Shown: positions 17,440 through 26,032 of the stretch, in pieces
Numbering within the stretch: the first letter of the stretch is position 1
Layout of the letters: every line of letters starts with the position of its first letter
Assembly: GCF_016704835.1 (NCBI RefSeq)
Contig: NZ_JADIZJ010000002.1
Span: 124,001-188,000, forward strand
Direction: 5' to 3'
From: Sphingopyxis sp.
Lineage (GTDB): Bacteria > Pseudomonadota > Alphaproteobacteria > Sphingomonadales > Sphingomonadaceae
DNA: 64,000 nt
Notes under the pieces: model-generated
The model's input: the letters and a program-made list of their open reading frames with translations, nothing else
Databases searched by the model: none
What the model was told of the DNA's origin: nothing
Made by a program: the position numbers and the translations under genes

Positions 17440-18100
17440 GCCGGTGGAATTTCTCAGCCAGTATTCTTATGCCGCGATCCACCGGTTTGTCCGCTCATTC
17501 GGGCAGCGCCGCGTCGCGCTTTCGTGGGTGTGCGTCGCGACGCCGCTGGCAGCCCGGCCTGACCGATTCATCGAATTCTACCTTGGCGAACGCTTCCGGA
17601 TCAGCGTTGGCAACAACCCATCGACGCATGCCCCGCAAACCGCAGTGGTCGGGCGCAGACGCGACGTGGGCTGCAACTGCACGTGCGCGGCGACATCGAC
17701 GTTTTTGCGATCCGATTTCGGCCGACCGGGTGGCATCGGCTGTTTTGGGCCCCCATGCCTAGCCTGGCAGACCAAGGAATCGTTATCAGGGACATTTTAG
17801 GACATGCCGCGAGCGGCCTAGACGGCGCGATCTCGGGCGCTGAAGGCTTTATGCTCGGATGATGGCGGCGCGGCAGTGGATTGAGAGAGGCGTCCTGCGA
17901 AGCAGACGAGAGAGCGGCCTCGACGACGCAGCCCGTTTGCAAGTGGATACGCGCGGCCGCACGAAGATCGATGCAATCGCTGGAAAATCTGGTCTGGGCG
18001 ACGCGGACATACAGGATCGCGCGATGTTCGCCGTGATCGAGAAGGCCATTTCCGAAAGCTGAACAGCCGGCTGGAACGGTCTTGCGGGACCGTCGTTAGG
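17440..18100 (+). pseudogene. Decayed AraC-family regulator
   Basis: Three consecutive fragments in different frames read like one AraC regulator of the kind with a DUF6597-like sensor. First, IHRFVRSFGQRRVALS...RPDRFIEFYLGERFRIS to HAPQTAVVG (to ~17652). Second, after a one-base shift, RRGLQLHVRGDIDVFAIRF, RPTGWHRLFWAPMPSLADQG and ILGHAASGL, to the TGA at 17860-17862. Third, after another shift, DDAARLQVDTRGRTKIDAIAGKSGLG, like the first helix-turn-helix of AraC proteins, before 18062. The family is recalled from pattern, not from a search. At least two shifts make a functional product unlikely. It sits between paoA and a hybrid histidine kinase. Confidence 0.6.
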
Positions 18101-18129
18101 ACAGGCGAGAAACGCAGGGGACAAAAAGG

Positions 18130-20742
18130 ATGTGGAACGCCTGGGGAAACGGAAACGGCGACGGCGACCGCGACTTTCTCCGCCACGACGGGGAAATGGG
18201 CCGGCTGATCGATGCCTATGACTGGTCGGAGACCGCGCTGGGGCCGATCGGCAACTGGTCGCCGAGCTTGCGCGCCATCGTTGCCTTCCTCATCCATACA
18301 CCCGTGCCGATGGTGATGCTCTGGGGCGAGCCCGGGACGATGATCTACAATGACGGCTATTCGGTGTTTGCCGGCGAAAACCATCCGCGCATCCTCGGAC
18401 TGCCTGTTCGCGAAGCCTGGCCCGAGGTCGCCGATTTCAACGACAATGTCATGAAGGTCGGGCTTGCCGGCGGCACGCTCGCCTACAAGGATCATCTGCT
18501 CCAGCTCGACCGCACCGGCGGCCTCGAGGATGTCTGGATGAACCTCGACTATTCCCCGGTGTTCGGCGACGATGGCGCGCCCGCAGGCGTGCTCGCGGTC
18601 GTCGTCGAGACGACCGAGGCGGTCGGGGCCGCCGCAGCGCTGCGTGAAAGCGAGGCGCGGCTGCGCTTCCTTGATGACCTCGGCCGCCAAACGATGTTGA
18701 GCACCGATGCCGACGAGATATTGGCAACCACCACGCGGATGGTCGGCGAGGAACTCGGCGTCTCGATCTGTGCCTATGCCGACATGGACGAGGATGGCGA
18801 CGGCTTCACGATCCGCGGCGACTGGGCGGCCGAAGGTTCGGCATCGATCGTTGGCCATTACCGCCTCTCGGCTTTCGGCGAACTGGCGGTTCGCAATCTG
18901 AATGCGGGCGATCCGCTCGTCATTCACGATAATGGCAGCAAACTTCCTGCGGCGGCGGCGGCGACCTTTCGCGACATCGGCATCGCCGCGACGATCTGCA
19001 TGCCCCTGGTGAAGGAGGGGCGGCTCACGGCGCTGATGGCGATCCATCACCGCGAGCCGCATGTCTGGAGCGATTATGAACTCGCGTTCATCCGCGACGT
19101 GGCCGATCGCAGCTGGGCGCATATCGAACGCGTCGGCACCGAGGAGGAACTGCGCAAGACCGCCGAACGGCTGCGTGATCTCAACGAGACGCTCGAAATG
19201 CGCGTTGCCGACCGCACCGCTGCGCTCGATCGCAGCCAGACCCAGTTCCGCCTGCTCGTGCAGGGGGTGACCGACTATGCGATCTATATGCTCGACGGCG
19301 AAGGCCATGTCTCGAGCTGGAACGCGGGGGCCGAGCGGATCAAGGGCTATCGTCCCGACGAAATCATCGGGCACCACTTTTCCGCCTTCTACGAGGAGGC
19401 CGACCGCGCGGCGCTGGAGCCGCAGCGCGCGCTCGAGACGGCGCGGCGCGAAGGCCGCTTCGGCGCCGAAGGCTGGCGGATCCGCAAGGACGGAACGCGC
19501 TTTCGTGCGAGCGTCGCGATCGAGGCGATCCATGGCGACGACGGCGCGCTCATCGGCTTTGCCAAGATCACCCGCGATATGTCGGAGCGCGAGGAAGTGC
19601 AGCAGGAACTTGAGCTCGCCCGCGAGGCCCTGTTCCAGTCGCAAAAGCTTGAGGCGATCGGCCAGCTTACCGGCGGGATCGCGCACGACTTCAACAATCT
19701 CTTGATGGCGATCCGCAGTGGCCTCGAACTGCTGCGCAAACGCCCCGGTCTCGAACCGCAGGCGGCGAAGCTTCTCGACAATTGTCTCCAGGCGACCGAT
19801 CGCGGCGCCGCGCTGACCCAGCGCATGCTTGCCTTCGCGCGGCGCCAGGAACTCTCGACCGAGGCGGTGATCCTCGCCCAGCTCGTCGGCGGCATGATGG
19901 AACTGCTGCAACGTGCGCTCGGACCCGCGTTCGTGATCGAAACTCGCTTTCCTGCCGCGCTCGCGGCGGTTGCGGCCGACGTCAACCAGCTCGAAATGGC
20001 GCTCCTCAATCTCGCGGTCAACGCGCGCGACGCGATGCCCGGCGGCGGCGCGATCGCGATCGGCGCCGTAGAACAGGATGTCCGGCCCGGCGCGGTCGCC
20101 GACCTCGCGCCGGGCCGTTATGTGCGGCTGTCGGTCACCGATAATGGCGCGGGCATGGACGCCGCAACGCTCGCCCGCGCCGCCGACCCCTTTTTTACCA
20201 CCAAGGGTATCGGCAAGGGCACCGGCCTCGGCCTGTCGATGGTCCATGGGTTTGCCCAGCAGCTCGGCGGCGCGCTGCAGATGGAGAGCGAGGTCGGGCG
20301 CGGCACGAGCGCGCATATCTGGCTGCCCCTGAGCGATGCGCAAACCGGTGCGGCGGTTCCCGACACCGAGCCCGTCGAGGCGGCCAGCACCGCATGCCGG
20401 CGCATCCTCGTCGTCGACGACGATGCAATCATTCTGATGAACACCGCGGCCCTGCTCGAGGATCTCGGCCATCAGGTGATCGAAGCGGGATCGGGCGAGG
20501 AGGCGTTGGAACTGCTGCGCGCGCATCCCGATATCGCGATCCTCATCACCGATCAGGCCATGCCCGGCATGACGGGCAGTGAGCTGATCGCCGCCGCGCG
20601 CGCCGAGCGCCCCGCGCTCCCGGTCATTCTTGCCACCGGCTATGGCGAGACCCCGGCCGATGTCACGCAGGGCCTGCAGCGGCTCGGCAAGCCCTTCGGG
20701 CAGAAGGATCTTGAGCGCGCGGTCGCGCAGGCGGCGGCGTAA
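18130..20742 (+). CDS. Hybrid sensor histidine kinase (PAS-GAF-PAS-HisKA-HATPase-REC)
   Basis: An 870-residue soluble signalling kinase; no transmembrane segment is visible. Order: PAS-like domain (~20-160), GAF (~175-340), coiled coil, second PAS (~370-490), HisKA with phospho-acceptor H519 in GGIAHDFNNLL, HATPase with the N box LLNLAVNARDAM and the G boxes DNGAGMD and GKGTGLGLSMVHGF, and a C-terminal receiver (~755-868) with acidic pocket VVDDD and phospho-acceptor D808 in LITDQAMPG. This layout is common for cytoplasmic sensors in sphingomonads. The second PAS (GITxDYAIYMLD-like, here GVTDYAIYMLDGEGHVSSWNAGAERIKGY) matches PAS domains found in bacteriophytochrome-related and stress kinases. 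No response-regulator partner is adjacent; the target is unknown. Confidence 0.93.
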   Translation: MWNAWGNGNGDGDRDFLRHDGEMGRLIDAYDWSETALGPIGNWSPSLRAIVAFLIHTPVPMVMLWGEPGTMIYNDGYSVFAGENHPRILGLPVREAWPEVADFNDNVMKVGLAGGTLAYKDHLLQLDRTGGLEDVWMNLDYSPVFGDDGAPAGVLAVVVETTEAVGAAAALRESEARLRFLDDLGRQTMLSTDADEILATTTRMVGEELGVSICAYADMDEDGDGFTIRGDWAAEGSASIVGHYRLSAFGELAVRNLNAGDPLVIHDNGSKLPAAAAATFRDIGIAATICMPLVKEGRLTALMAIHHREPHVWSDYELAFIRDVADRSWAHIERVGTEEELRKTAERLRDLNETLEMRVADRTAALDRSQTQFRLLVQGVTDYAIYMLDGEGHVSSWNAGAERIKGYRPDEIIGHHFSAFYEEADRAALEPQRALETARREGRFGAEGWRIRKDGTRFRASVAIEAIHGDDGALIGFAKITRDMSEREEVQQELELAREALFQSQKLEAIGQLTGGIAHDFNNLLMAIRSGLELLRKRPGLEPQAAKLLDNCLQATDRGAALTQRMLAFARRQELSTEAVILAQLVGGMMELLQRALGPAFVIETRFPAALAAVAADVNQLEMALLNLAVNARDAMPGGGAIAIGAVEQDVRPGAVADLAPGRYVRLSVTDNGAGMDAATLARAADPFFTTKGIGKGTGLGLSMVHGFAQQLGGALQMESEVGRGTSAHIWLPLSDAQTGAAVPDTEPVEAASTACRRILVVDDDAIILMNTAALLEDLGHQVIEAGSGEEALELLRAHPDIAILITDQAMPGMTGSELIAAARAERPALPVILATGYGETPADVTQGLQRLGKPFGQKDLERAVAQAAA

Positions 20743-20775
20743 GGAACGGGTGCGGCGGCAGGGAGACGATCCTGT

Positions 20776-20931
20776 ATGTTCCGCCGCTTGTTTATCCCGG
20801 CCGCCGAACCGATCGAGCCCGGAGAGGCGGAGGCGTTTGCGAAGCTCCCCCGAGCGCCACTTTACGGCCTTTGCAGCGTCCCCAAGGACGCCGCCGCCTT
20901 TGCGGATTGCCTGTGGATATCGATCGCATAA
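20776..20931 (+). CDS. Possible 51-residue small protein
   Basis: A short frame (MFRRLFIPAAEPIEPGEAEA... ending in CLWISIA) with GGGAG about 11 nt upstream. It follows the histidine kinase by 33 bp and runs into the start of the decayed flavoprotein gene. I do not recognise it and it may be chance or itself a relic. Confidence 0.25.
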   Translation: MFRRLFIPAAEPIEPGEAEAFAKLPRAPLYGLCSVPKDAAAFADCLWISIA

Positions 20932-21604
20932 CAGATATCGATTCCGCGACCGCCGAAGTCACCAGCGAGATCTACTGTCTCGTCGTTGGCACGGCCCCGC
21001 TGGCCTCACCGCTGCAATATATCTTGCGCGTAGGCGCTCGGCGGCGGTCGGGAAAGCTGAGCAAGCCGAAGCGCTAGCCGACCGGCGGCTTTGCTAATGT
21101 CCGATCTGCGACGGGCTGCGGTGACCGATCTAACTATTGCGGTTCTGGGCCCGCGCGAGCGCGGCTGCAACGAAGCTGTTTTTCTGCGAAGCTTTGCCGC
21201 CGATATCACGCTGGTGTCGCCGGGGGCTCGTGATGAGCTTTCGGAAGCGAAACGCCCGAAGTTGCGCGATGCCGGTGTGGCACGGAGAGGGCACTGCACC
21301 GCGAGCGCGCTTGCCGAGGGCGACTGTGCTTGAGGCCGATGGCCGATCAGCTTGTTTCGATTGTCTCTTTCCCGCGCCGGGCTCGGCCATTTGTTCGGTG
21401 CTCGCGGCCGAGGTTGGAGCCGCCGTGACCGCGGCAGCCTGTCTACGCCTTCACGGCGATCAGCGCACCGATGCGCCAGAACTCTATGCGGCGGGCGACG
21501 TCATCCTCGGCCTCGACCGGATCAGTCACGCGATGGGGGCGGGCGGCGTCGCCGTGACCACGATCGGAATCGACCTGGCCCAGCAGCCGCCGCTTCGCCG
21601 CTAA
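20913..21604 (+). pseudogene. Decayed thioredoxin-reductase-like flavoprotein
   Basis: Pieces in three frames read as one NAD(P)/FAD-dependent oxidoreductase. The order is: SEIYCLVVG (20955-20990); GPAGLTAAIYLARRR, the FAD-binding loop, in the next frame; CPICDG at ~21099, the redox-active CxxC; VTDLTIAVLGPRERGCNEAV and FAADITLVSPGARDELSEA, in a third frame; and, after another shift, FDCLFPAPGSAICSVLAAEV to APELYAAGDVILGLDRISHAMGAGG and a TAA at 21602. At least three shifts are needed to join them, so no full-length enzyme is made. The 3' end overlaps the end of the catalase gene on the other strand by 83 bp. Confidence 0.75.
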
Positions 21605-23840
21605 CTCCTGCCTTGGGTGCGGGAGCTGCGTCGAGATCGACTTGCAGTTCCCGCCTCCAGAAGCGCAGCGCGCGCGCGGCTTCAACGAAGGGCGCGGCAT
21701 CGCCGGCCTTTTCAAGAAGCATGCAGGCGTCGTCGAGGTCATCGGCCAGCCCGACCGCCGCGAAAATCGCCGCAGTTTCGGCGGTCATGCCGATAAACTT
21801 GCAATGGGCGAACGCGTCGCTCACGAAGTCCTTCGCCGCGGCGTCGGCGGCCAGCTCTGCGGCGCCTTCCTCGGATACGATGATCGCGACGGCATCGAAG
21901 AGTACCGAAGGCCCGCCGTCGATCTTGTGGCGCGCTGCGACCTTGGTCCCGTCGGCGAGCGTCACGCCGCCGATCTTGGGCGCGACAACCTCATAGACGG
22001 CGCCTTCGGCATCGAGCGCCTTGACGAGCGCCTTGAAGATCGTCGGATTGGCGCCGTCGCTCATCAGGATGCCGAGCTTGCGGCCCTTGAAGCTGTCGGG
22101 GCCGTTTTTGAGGATGCTGAGCGCATCCGAGGGGGGCAGATCGGTAATCGGCTTGCGCGCCGAGACCGCAGCGTCGGGCAGGTCCATGCCGAGACCGTCG
22201 GCGACAGTGGCGGCCAGCGTCTCGTCGATGTTGCGCAGATGCGAAACGGTGCGCGAGCGGATGTCGGGGCGTTCGACCTTCGACAGCTCGAATACAAGCG
22301 CGTCGCCGATATGCTTCTGCTCGATCGGCGTCTGGCTGACGAAAAATTGCCGCGCCTGGCTATAATGATCGGCGAAGCTTTCCGAGCGTACCCGCTGCTT
22401 GGGTCCGTCGGCCTCTTCCTCGAAGCTCCGGAAGCCGCGCACCGGATCCTCGCGCGGGCCGCCTTGCGCCGCGCCCCAGCTGTTCGGCTCGTAATTCACG
22501 CGGCCAACCGGATTGCGCATCGCCATATGTCCGTCCTGCTGGAAATGCGCCATCGGGCACTTGGGCGCGTTGATCGGGATATGGGTGAAGTTGGTGCTCC
22601 CCAGACGTTTGATCTGCGTATCGAGATAGGAGAAGTTGCGGCCCTGGAGCAGCGGATCGTTCGAGAAATCGATGCCCGGCGGCACATTCTGGGTCATGAA
22701 GGCGACCTGCTCGGTTTCGGCGAAGAAATTGTCGACCACGCGGTCGAGCACGAGGCGGCCGACAATACGGATCGGGACAAGTTCTTCGGGGATCAGCTTG
22801 GTCGCATCGAGCACGTCGAAGTCGAAGCTGTCAGCGAAATCATCGTCAAACAGCTGGACGCCGAGCTCCCACTCGGGAAAGTCGCCACTGTTGATCGCAT
22901 CCCACAGGTCGCGGCGGTGGAAATCGGGATCGGCACCATTGATCTTGACCGCTTCGTTCCAGACCACCGACTGCAACCCCTGCTTGGGCTTCCAATGGAA
23001 TTTGACAAAGGTCGACTTGCCCTTGGCGTCGAGCAGGCGGAAGGTGTGGACGCCGAAACCTTCCATCGTCCGGAACGAGCGCGGGATCGCGCGGTCGGAC
23101 ATCGTCCACATGATCATGTGGAAGCTCTCGGGCATCAGGCTGATGAAGTCCCAAAAATTGTCGTGCGCCGAGGCTGCCTGCGGAAAGGCGCGGTCGGGTT
23201 CAGCTTTTACCGAATGGACGAGATCGGGGAATTTGATCGCGTCCTGGATGAAGAAGACGGGGATGTTGTTGCCGACGAGATCCCAATTGCCCTCCTGCGT
23301 GTAGAGCTTGACCGCGAAGCCGCGAACATCGCGAGCGAGATCGAAGCTCCCCTTCGAACCGGCGACAGTCGAAAAGCGCACGAAGGCGGGGGTGCGTTCG
23401 CCTACGCGCTGAAAAACATCGGCGCGGCTGACATCGGACAGGCTGTCGGTGAGTTCAAAAAAGCCGTGCGCGCCATAACCGCGCGCGTGGACGACACGCT
23501 CGGGAATACGCTCATGGTCGAAGTGGAAAATCTTCTCGCGGAAGTGGAAGTCCTCGATCAAGGTCGGGCCGCGCGCGCCCTGCTTCAAGCTATTCTGGTC
23601 GTCGGCGATCGGAGCGCCGTGCTGTGTCGTCAGCGTCGCGACATCGCCTTCGGCGACCTGGTGCGTCTCGCCGCCTTCGCTCAACGGCCCGTCGAACGCA
23701 AAGCTGATCGCGGCGTCGCCGGGAATGGCCGGGGCTTTGTGCGGGCTTTCGCCGCCGATGTCGGCGCCCGCAATGTCCGCCGGGGTCATGGTGGACCCTG
23801 ACCGGCCGGAGGGGTTTTTCGAAGAAGTTTTTTTGGCCAT
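21522..23840 (-). CDS. katE: Large-subunit catalase (KatE/HPII-like)
   Basis: A 772-residue clade-2 haem catalase that breaks down hydrogen peroxide. Haem-site features: distal histidine in PERVVHARGYGAHGFFE, the asparagine in AHDNFWDFISL, and the proximal tyrosine in LLQGRNFSYLDTQ. The extra C-terminal flavodoxin/class-I-amidotransferase-like domain of large catalases starts at about GRKLGILMSDGANPTIFKAL. I chose the ATG at 23840 (MAKKTSSKNPSGRSG); longer upstream frames are not family-like. The last ~27 residues (GEAAAAGPGRFRSWSRRRR...) are antisense to the end of the decayed flavoprotein gene and basic, so the original stop may have been lost. A Crp/Fnr regulator is transcribed divergently. 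Confidence 0.93.
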   Translation of the reverse strand: MAKKTSSKNPSGRSGSTMTPADIAGADIGGESPHKAPAIPGDAAISFAFDGPLSEGGETHQVAEGDVATLTTQHGAPIADDQNSLKQGARGPTLIEDFHFREKIFHFDHERIPERVVHARGYGAHGFFELTDSLSDVSRADVFQRVGERTPAFVRFSTVAGSKGSFDLARDVRGFAVKLYTQEGNWDLVGNNIPVFFIQDAIKFPDLVHSVKAEPDRAFPQAASAHDNFWDFISLMPESFHMIMWTMSDRAIPRSFRTMEGFGVHTFRLLDAKGKSTFVKFHWKPKQGLQSVVWNEAVKINGADPDFHRRDLWDAINSGDFPEWELGVQLFDDDFADSFDFDVLDATKLIPEELVPIRIVGRLVLDRVVDNFFAETEQVAFMTQNVPPGIDFSNDPLLQGRNFSYLDTQIKRLGSTNFTHIPINAPKCPMAHFQQDGHMAMRNPVGRVNYEPNSWGAAQGGPREDPVRGFRSFEEEADGPKQRVRSESFADHYSQARQFFVSQTPIEQKHIGDALVFELSKVERPDIRSRTVSHLRNIDETLAATVADGLGMDLPDAAVSARKPITDLPPSDALSILKNGPDSFKGRKLGILMSDGANPTIFKALVKALDAEGAVYEVVAPKIGGVTLADGTKVAARHKIDGGPSVLFDAVAIIVSEEGAAELAADAAAKDFVSDAFAHCKFIGMTAETAAIFAAVGLADDLDDACMLLEKAGDAAPFVEAARALRFWRRELQVDLDAAPAPKAGVSGEAAAAGPGRFRSWSRRRRPPPSRD

Positions 23841-24068
23841 GGTGCACTTTTGCCGATCATTTGGAGGAAGCAGGACGCCCCGGGATGCTCCAAGCGAGCG
23901 ACGAGGCGGCGGTACAGGCTTAACCACCAGATGCCCTGCAAGTTGCGCCGTTTGACGCGAAATTAATCTGCATCATCACGATTGCGGGTCGCTGCGTGCA
24001 ACGCGCTGCCGCATCGACCGTTGGGAGACAAGACAAGTCATCCCGCAAGACCCTGAGGTTCGTCATTC

Positions 24069-24818
24069 ATGTTCACCGAACGCTTTTTGAGAGACAAGCG
24101 CGGCGCGAGCCTGACCGCCGACGAGCGGGCACGGATCGAAGGAGCGATCGGCGAAGTGAAGACCCTCGCGCCGCGCAAGATCATCGCGCGCGCCGGCGAG
24201 CCGCTCCACCAAAGCACGTTGCTCATCGAAGGCGTGATGTCGCGCTATCTCGACGACCGCCAGGGCCTGCGCCAGCTCGTCGCGATCCACCTGCCGGGCG
24301 ATTTTCTCGACCTCCATGCCTTTCCGCTCAAGGTCCTCGAGCATGACGTCGCGACGCTGACGTCCGCAACCGTTGCGACGATTTCACATGCCCAGCTTGA
24401 AGCGATCACCCAGGATATGCCTGAACTCACGCGCAAGCTGTGGTTTGCCACTCTCCTGGACGCGGCGATCCATCGCGCCTGGCTGTTCAGACTCGGGCGT
24501 CTCGACGCAACCGGCCGCATCGCGCACTTTTTGTGCGAGACCAACGCGCGGCTCTTCTCCGCCGGACTGAGCGACGGCCGTCGCTTCGCGCTCGCACTCA
24601 CCCAGGCCGATCTCGGCGAGATCTGCGGCTTGACGACGGTTCATGTGAACCGCGTGATGCGTCAGCTGCGCGAGAAAGGGCTCTGCAGCTTTCGCGCTTC
24701 GCTCGTCGAGATTCCCGATCCCGTGGCGCTCGCGGCACGGGGTCAGTTCGATCCCGACTATCTCTATATGGAAACGATCCCCGATTTTCTCTCGAACGTA
24801 AAAAGGCCACGATCATGA
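24069..24818 (+). CDS. Crp/Fnr-family transcriptional regulator
   Basis: A 249-residue regulator. An N-terminal cyclic-nucleotide-binding-like beta roll covers about residues 25-130 (GEPLHQSTLLIEGVMSRYLDD...LVAIHLPGDFLDLHAFPL). A long dimerisation helix follows, then a winged HTH with LTQADLGEICGLTTVHVNRVMRQLREKGL. The cysteines of the Fnr iron-sulfur cluster are not arranged as in Fnr, so oxygen sensing by that route is unlikely. The cAMP-contacting residues also look incomplete. It is divergent from the catalase gene (228 bp between starts) and could control it (inference). Its stop overlaps the ATG of the next small gene (ATGA). Confidence 0.9.
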   Translation: MFTERFLRDKRGASLTADERARIEGAIGEVKTLAPRKIIARAGEPLHQSTLLIEGVMSRYLDDRQGLRQLVAIHLPGDFLDLHAFPLKVLEHDVATLTSATVATISHAQLEAITQDMPELTRKLWFATLLDAAIHRAWLFRLGRLDATGRIAHFLCETNARLFSAGLSDGRRFALALTQADLGEICGLTTVHVNRVMRQLREKGLCSFRASLVEIPDPVALAARGQFDPDYLYMETIPDFLSNVKRPRS

Positions 24819-25009
24819 CGCCAGATACCGCCGGGCCGCAGCCCGAGACCGAACCCGGTACCGCCACCGCCGAGGGTGGCCTTGTCTTTCTCGAGGGTCC
24901 CGACGGCGTCGCGGCGACCATGACGGCGGACGCGGCCGCCCGGACAGGTCAGCGCCTGATCGATGCCGCTACGGTAGCGGCGACACAGCAGACGTCCGGC
25001 AGCGATTGA
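24815..25009 (+). CDS. Small 64-residue protein of unknown function
   Basis: Starts within the ATGA overlap with the Crp/Fnr regulator stop, so it is probably translationally coupled. The N-terminal third is proline/threonine/glutamate-rich and looks disordered. The rest, GLVFLEGPDGVAATMTADAAARTGQRLIDAATVAATQQ, would form helices. No motif is recognised. The tight coupling and the coherent C-terminal half favour a real gene. Confidence 0.6.
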   Translation: MTPDTAGPQPETEPGTATAEGGLVFLEGPDGVAATMTADAAARTGQRLIDAATVAATQQTSGSD

Positions 25010-25130
25010 GCCTCGAGTTGGGCCGCGGCCGGGTGCTTTCGCGGGTGGGTCACCGGCTCGCGCATGCGGGCCGCAGTAAAGGAGAGGTACGCTGGAGGAC
25101 AGCGCGGGTCTGATTGCCGCCATCGCGACC

Positions 25131-25322
25131 ATGATCGCCGCGATGATGACCGCCTCCAACCTTGGTGCGCGCATCACCGGCTGGGGCTTTGCCGTCTTCA
25201 CCATCGGATCGATTTGCTGGTCGCTCGTCGGGTTTTGGTCGGGGCAAACCCATCTCGTTGCGACAAATGTTTTTTTGACTTTGGTGAACCTCGTCGGCAT
25301 CTGGCGCTGGCTCGGGCGGTAG
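25131..25322 (+). CDS. Small membrane protein, about three transmembrane helices
   Basis: A 63-residue hydrophobic protein: MIAAMMTASNLGARITGWGF, then FTIGSICWSLVGFWSGQ and TNVFLTLVNLVGIWRWLGR. This pattern is common to small proteins of sphingomonads and rhizobia. The reading frame extends upstream as LEDSAGLIAAIATM, also family-like, but has no ATG/GTG/TTG there: a strong ribosome site AAAGGAG (25078-25084) is followed by ACG at 25089 and CTG at 25092. Either a rare start codon is used, or the original ATG mutated to ACG, or the ATG at 25131 is the true start without a ribosome site. Function unknown. Confidence 0.65.
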   Translation: MIAAMMTASNLGARITGWGFAVFTIGSICWSLVGFWSGQTHLVATNVFLTLVNLVGIWRWLGR

Positions 25323-25329
25323 CGAGCTT

Positions 25330-25660
25330 ATGAAGAGGGCGCGCAGGCAGCGACGCGGGCAAGCCGCAAAACGGCGACGCCGACGCTGATCGCGGCGACA
25401 GGCGTGCCGGGCATGCAAGTGATCGATGTGCGGGGCGAGGCGCTGGGCCACGCGGTCGATGCGCTGATCGAATGCCGGGCCGGTCATATCAGCTATGTCG
25501 TCGTCGCAACGGGCGGCATGGCCGGTATCGATGAGAAGCTGAGAGCAGTCCCCATGGCAGCAGTCGATTGCCGCGCCGATGGCTTCGTGGTGCTCGAAAC
25601 TTGCGCAGAATTCGAGCAGCGCCAAATCCTTGAGCCGGGGCAATGGCCAGGCCGCGAACC
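25330..25660 (+). pseudogene. PRC-barrel protein relic
   Basis: The reading frame through 25332-25650 encodes a PRC-barrel domain: TPTLIAATGVPGMQVIDVRGEALGHAVDALIE, HISYVVVATGGMAGIDEKLRAVPM, then ILEPGQWP. Two problems are visible. The only well-placed ATG (25330) is one base out of frame with this domain, so a single-base loss just after the start is likely; the first in-frame ATG (25404) would cut off the first strand. After about 25655 the frame reads antisense through a relic of another gene up to 26135, so the natural 3' end is gone. A shortened product from 25404 is possible but probably not functional. Confidence 0.6.
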
Positions 25661-26027
25661 GCCCCCCCCAGCGCGCGACGGCGACGCTGTCTTCACGCAG
25701 CGCAGCGCCGCTCTTGATATAGTCAAAACCTGTGCCGGGCCGATCCGGCGCAATGCCGAAGGGGACGGGCCGGTTTTCGCGCGCCAGCGGCGCGCCTCGG
25801 TCGATGGCAATGTGAAAGGCCGGCACATCGGGGATGACATGGCCCGATCAGCAGACGACGAGCGGGTCGGCGAAGGCGCGTCCCGCGACCCGCGCCAGCG
25901 TGCCGTTGAAGAGGCTCGCATCGTCGACAATGTCGAGGACTTGCTTGGCGTGCTCGCCGCGGGACGCAGGCTACAGGCGGGTTCCGGCGCCACCGCAAAG
26001 GACCACGGGTTGTACCGCGTCGTGCAA
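25654..26027 (-). pseudogene. Mannose-1-phosphate guanylyltransferase relic (ManC/CpsB N-terminal half)
   Basis: On the minus strand, from a TTG at 26027, the frame reads AVQPVVLCGGAGTRL (the nucleotide-binding signature), TAG at 25971-25973, then SRGEHAKQVLDIVDDASLFNGTLARVAGRAFADPLVVC, TGA at 25848-25850, then HVIPDVPAFHIAI, and GIAPDRPGTGFDYIKSGAALRE, the sugar-nucleotide motif. All parts stay in one frame, interrupted by two stop codons. Similarity ends at about 25660, where the PRC-barrel relic begins on the other strand, so the C-terminal half is missing. It starts 6 bp after the glycosyltransferase stop and was probably once in an operon with it, supplying GDP-mannose. Confidence 0.7.
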
Positions 26028-26032
26028 ATGGC

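Noticed and set aside
17818..20526. 902-residue open frame on the minus strand opposite the histidine kinase
   Set aside because: It is the mirror of the high-GC kinase gene, rich in arginine, alanine and histidine, with no domain pattern; the plus strand gives a perfect kinase.
21642..23801. 719-residue plus-strand frame opposite the catalase
   Set aside because: Low-complexity mirror of the catalase codons; the catalase matches along its entire length.
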